Source: Nonomuraea turcica (lineage in GTDB: Bacteria > Actinomycetota > Actinomycetes > Streptosporangiales > Streptosporangiaceae). Taken from it: a DNA stretch of 64,000 nucleotides. The DNA is taken from assembly GCF_030718205.1 (NCBI RefSeq), contig NZ_JAUZQF010000001.1, positions 310,001-374,000 on the forward strand, written 5' to 3'. The notes under the pieces were generated by a model, which ran no database searches, had not been told where the DNA came from, and saw only the letters and a program-made list of their open reading frames with translations. This document shows, in pieces, positions 62,178-64,000 of the stretch (its first letter is position 1; every line of letters starts with the position of its first letter). The position numbers and the translations under genes are program-made.

Positions 62178-63869
62178 ATGCGGTGGGTCGAGTCCGGTGA
62201 CGTGCGGCTGGCGGTCTTCGAGGACGGTGACCCGGCCCGTCCCACGCTGCTGCTCCTGCACGGCTACCCGGACACGCATCGGGTCTGGGACGAGGTGGTC
62301 GCGCTGTTGCGCGACCGCTTCCACGTGGTGCGGTACGACGTACGCGGGGCCGGGGCGTCCACCGAGCCGCGCGACCGTCGCGACTACGGGTTCGACCGGC
62401 TGATGGACGATCTTTCCGCCGTGCTCGACGCCGTGGGGAAACCCCGCGTGCATCTCGTCGGGCACGACTGGGGGTCCCTGCAGGGATGGGAAGCGGTGGG
62501 ACGGCCCAGGGTGCTGGAGCGGGTGGCCTCGTTCACCAGTGTCGGCGGGCCGGGGTTGCGGCAGACGGCGCACTTCCTCCGGCACGGCAGGCGGCGCGAG
62601 GTCGCCGCGCAGCTGGTCAAGTCCTGGTACATCGGCGGGTTCCTGGTCCCCGTGGTGCCGGAGCTCGTGTGGAGCTCGATCCTGCCCCGGCTGATCGCGC
62701 GGGGCTTCGGCGAGGGGGTCGCGGCGCGGGCCGGTCATCCCGCCGAGACGCTGGTCAGGGACGGGCGCAACGGGCTGTGGCTCTACCGGCGGAACATGAC
62801 CGGCACGCTCGCGGACCCCGATCTCAGCCCGGCCGTCGGGGACGTTCCCGTGCAGCTCATCGAGGCCGCTCATGACAGGTACGTGACCCCGGCGCTGCTG
62901 GCCTCGATCGGGCAATGGGTGCCCAGGTTGTGGCATCGGGAGATCGCGGCCGGCCACTGGGCCCAGCGCAGCCACCCCGGCCTCGTCGCCGGGATGATCG
63001 CCGAGTTCGCCGCCCACGTGGACGGCGCCCCGGCGTCCAGGGAGTTGCGGCGGGCGCGGGCGGGCGCGCGCCGCGGGGCGTTCGGGGACCGGTTGGTGGT
63101 GGTCACCGGCGCGGGGTCGGGGATCGGGCTGGCCACGGCACGGGCGTTCGCCGCCCATGGGGGCGAGGTGGTCTGCGCGGACATCGACGCCGACGCCGCC
63201 GCACGAGCCGCGCGGGGGATCGTCAAGGATCTCGGGGGCACGGCGTGGGCCGTGCAGGTAGATGTCGCGAATATCGATCAGATGGAGGATTTTTCGCGAA
63301 ATATTCTCACTAAATTTGGGGTGCCGGACATTGTGGTCAACAATGCCGGGATCGCCGTGGCCGGGCCTATTCTCGATCACACTGTTGACGACTGGCGCAG
63401 AACGATCGACGTCAATCTCTGGGGCGTCGTGCATGGCTGCCGGCTGTTCGGCGCCGCCATGGTGGAGCGCGGCCAGGGCGGGCACATCGTCAACGTCGCC
63501 TCCTTGGCCGCGTTCGCGCCGTCCAGGATGTTGCCCGCGTACTCGGTCTCGAAGGCGGCCGTGAAGATGCTCAGCGACTGCCTGAGAGCCGAACTCTCCG
63601 GGCATGGGATCGGCGTCAGCGCCATCTGCCCCGGCTTCGTGTCCACGCCGCTGGCGCAGCACGCCACGTACGTGGGGCGGGATCTGCGCGAGGAGGCCGT
63701 GCGCGGGCTGGCGCGGCGCCGGTATCCACCCGAGCGGGTGGCCGCCCACATTCTGCGGGCCGTACACCGGAATCAGGCGGTCGTCCCGGTCAATCTGGAA
63801 GGCAAAATAGGCTACGTGCTGTCCAGGATTTCGCCGCGGGCGATGCGTCGGCTGGCGCGGCTCGGTTGA
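62178..63869 (+). CDS. Alpha/beta hydrolase-SDR fusion (EphD-like)
   Basis: 563 residues, ATG with AGGAGG seven bases upstream. The hydrolase half (about 1-285) has LLLLHGYPDTHRVWDEV, YDVRGAGAST, the elbow LVGHDWGSLQG with Asp nucleophile and AGHWAQRSHP with the catalytic His. The SDR half (about 305-563) has VVTGAGSGIGLATARAF, IVVNNAGIAVAG, the serine in IVNVASLAAF and YSVSKAAVK with Tyr-x3-Lys. This is the fused layout of mycobacterial EphD. It likely acts on fatty or mycolic-type epoxides; the substrate is unproven. Confidence 0.9.
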   Translation: MRWVESGDVRLAVFEDGDPARPTLLLLHGYPDTHRVWDEVVALLRDRFHVVRYDVRGAGASTEPRDRRDYGFDRLMDDLSAVLDAVGKPRVHLVGHDWGSLQGWEAVGRPRVLERVASFTSVGGPGLRQTAHFLRHGRRREVAAQLVKSWYIGGFLVPVVPELVWSSILPRLIARGFGEGVAARAGHPAETLVRDGRNGLWLYRRNMTGTLADPDLSPAVGDVPVQLIEAAHDRYVTPALLASIGQWVPRLWHREIAAGHWAQRSHPGLVAGMIAEFAAHVDGAPASRELRRARAGARRGAFGDRLVVVTGAGSGIGLATARAFAAHGGEVVCADIDADAAARAARGIVKDLGGTAWAVQVDVANIDQMEDFSRNILTKFGVPDIVVNNAGIAVAGPILDHTVDDWRRTIDVNLWGVVHGCRLFGAAMVERGQGGHIVNVASLAAFAPSRMLPAYSVSKAAVKMLSDCLRAELSGHGIGVSAICPGFVSTPLAQHATYVGRDLREEAVRGLARRRYPPERVAAHILRAVHRNQAVVPVNLEGKIGYVLSRISPRAMRRLARLG

Positions 63870-63928
63870 GCCGCAAGAAATCCATAAATTTGCAGGTAAC
63901 GATCGCCCGTAGGGGAGAAGATGAAGCC

Positions 63929-64000
63929 GTGTCTTCGCCGCAGATGGATGACGATTGTGCCCAGCCCCAAACTCTGAGGCGGCAGCCCGCACAGCGCCGC
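63929..64000 (+). CDS. Partial TetR-family regulator (5' end only)
   Basis: The last 72 bp hold an open frame from GTG 63929 (AGGGGAG lies 11 bases upstream) to the window edge. It reads VSSPQMDDDCAQPQTLRRQP, then AQRR. The R-R-Q-P-x-Q-R-R tract before the first helix is usual at the start of TetR repressors in this group. A competing ATG at 63921 gives only a short frame. It would be the natural regulator for the operator at 62149-62165. Confidence 0.45.
   Translation, partial: MSSPQMDDDCAQPQTLRRQPAQRR

Overview
The window is high-GC DNA from a morphologically complex actinomycete. The evidence is GTG-rich starts, GGAGG ribosome sites, a WblA (WhiB-like) protein, BldG with its partner anti-sigma factor, a Tad/Flp pilus locus headed by an Ssd-like protein, a candidate 6C small RNA, and an XRE plus DUF397 pair. 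Protein style suggests Streptosporangiales (Nonomuraea-like); that placement is inference, because no search could be run.

Layout. Positions 1-1710 are decayed: a frameshifted membrane/ligand-binding gene, the frameshifted 3' part of a citrate synthase, and the catalytic half of a tyrosine integrase ending beside tRNA-Pro(CGG). The last two genes are both cut at about position 1005. Positions 1880-17040 are a conserved actinobacterial block: metallophosphoesterase, YqeY, a class A PBP, wblA, two ArsA-like ATPases, DUF4177 and RidA proteins, NUDIX and MBL enzymes, crp, a kinase-like protein without catalytic residues, nth, a CoA-type NUDIX and marP, then an aldo/keto reductase and TetR pair with a tandem operator. 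Positions 17042-22357 hold DUF309, hydrolase, holin-like, acetyl-CoA synthetase and degenerate Fic genes.

Positions 22795-31765 carry the candidate 6C RNA, then ssd, tadA, tadB, tadC, a DUF4244 pilin-like gene, tadE, a tadE/G-like gene with a probable ATC start, and an Fn3-containing surface protein. Positions 32070-38490 carry a DEAD-box/DUF1998 helicase, bldG, its anti-sigma partner and a proton-pumping pyrophosphatase. As I recall, the order wblA-crp-acs-6C-ssd/tad-helicase-bldG-pyrophosphatase resembles the S. coelicolor SCO3547-SCO3580 region, so most of 3.5-38.5 kb looks like ancestral core chromosome.

Positions 38600-57205 are mixed housekeeping: sixA-like, serB2-like, two paralogous secreted proteins, queA, an SDR, a two-component system, a Ser/Thr kinase with about 41 pentapeptide repeats and a WD40 propeller, ABC/SPFH/TSUP genes, a Rieske membrane protein, an HD protein and a molybdopterin oxidoreductase. 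Positions 57325-60022 look accessory: two unknown genes divergent from an XRE regulator, with a DUF397 gene after it and two copies of an 11-bp palindrome between. The right end has a Fur-family regulator, a CapA-like lipoprotein, an EphD-like hydrolase/SDR fusion behind a palindromic operator, and the start of a probable TetR gene.
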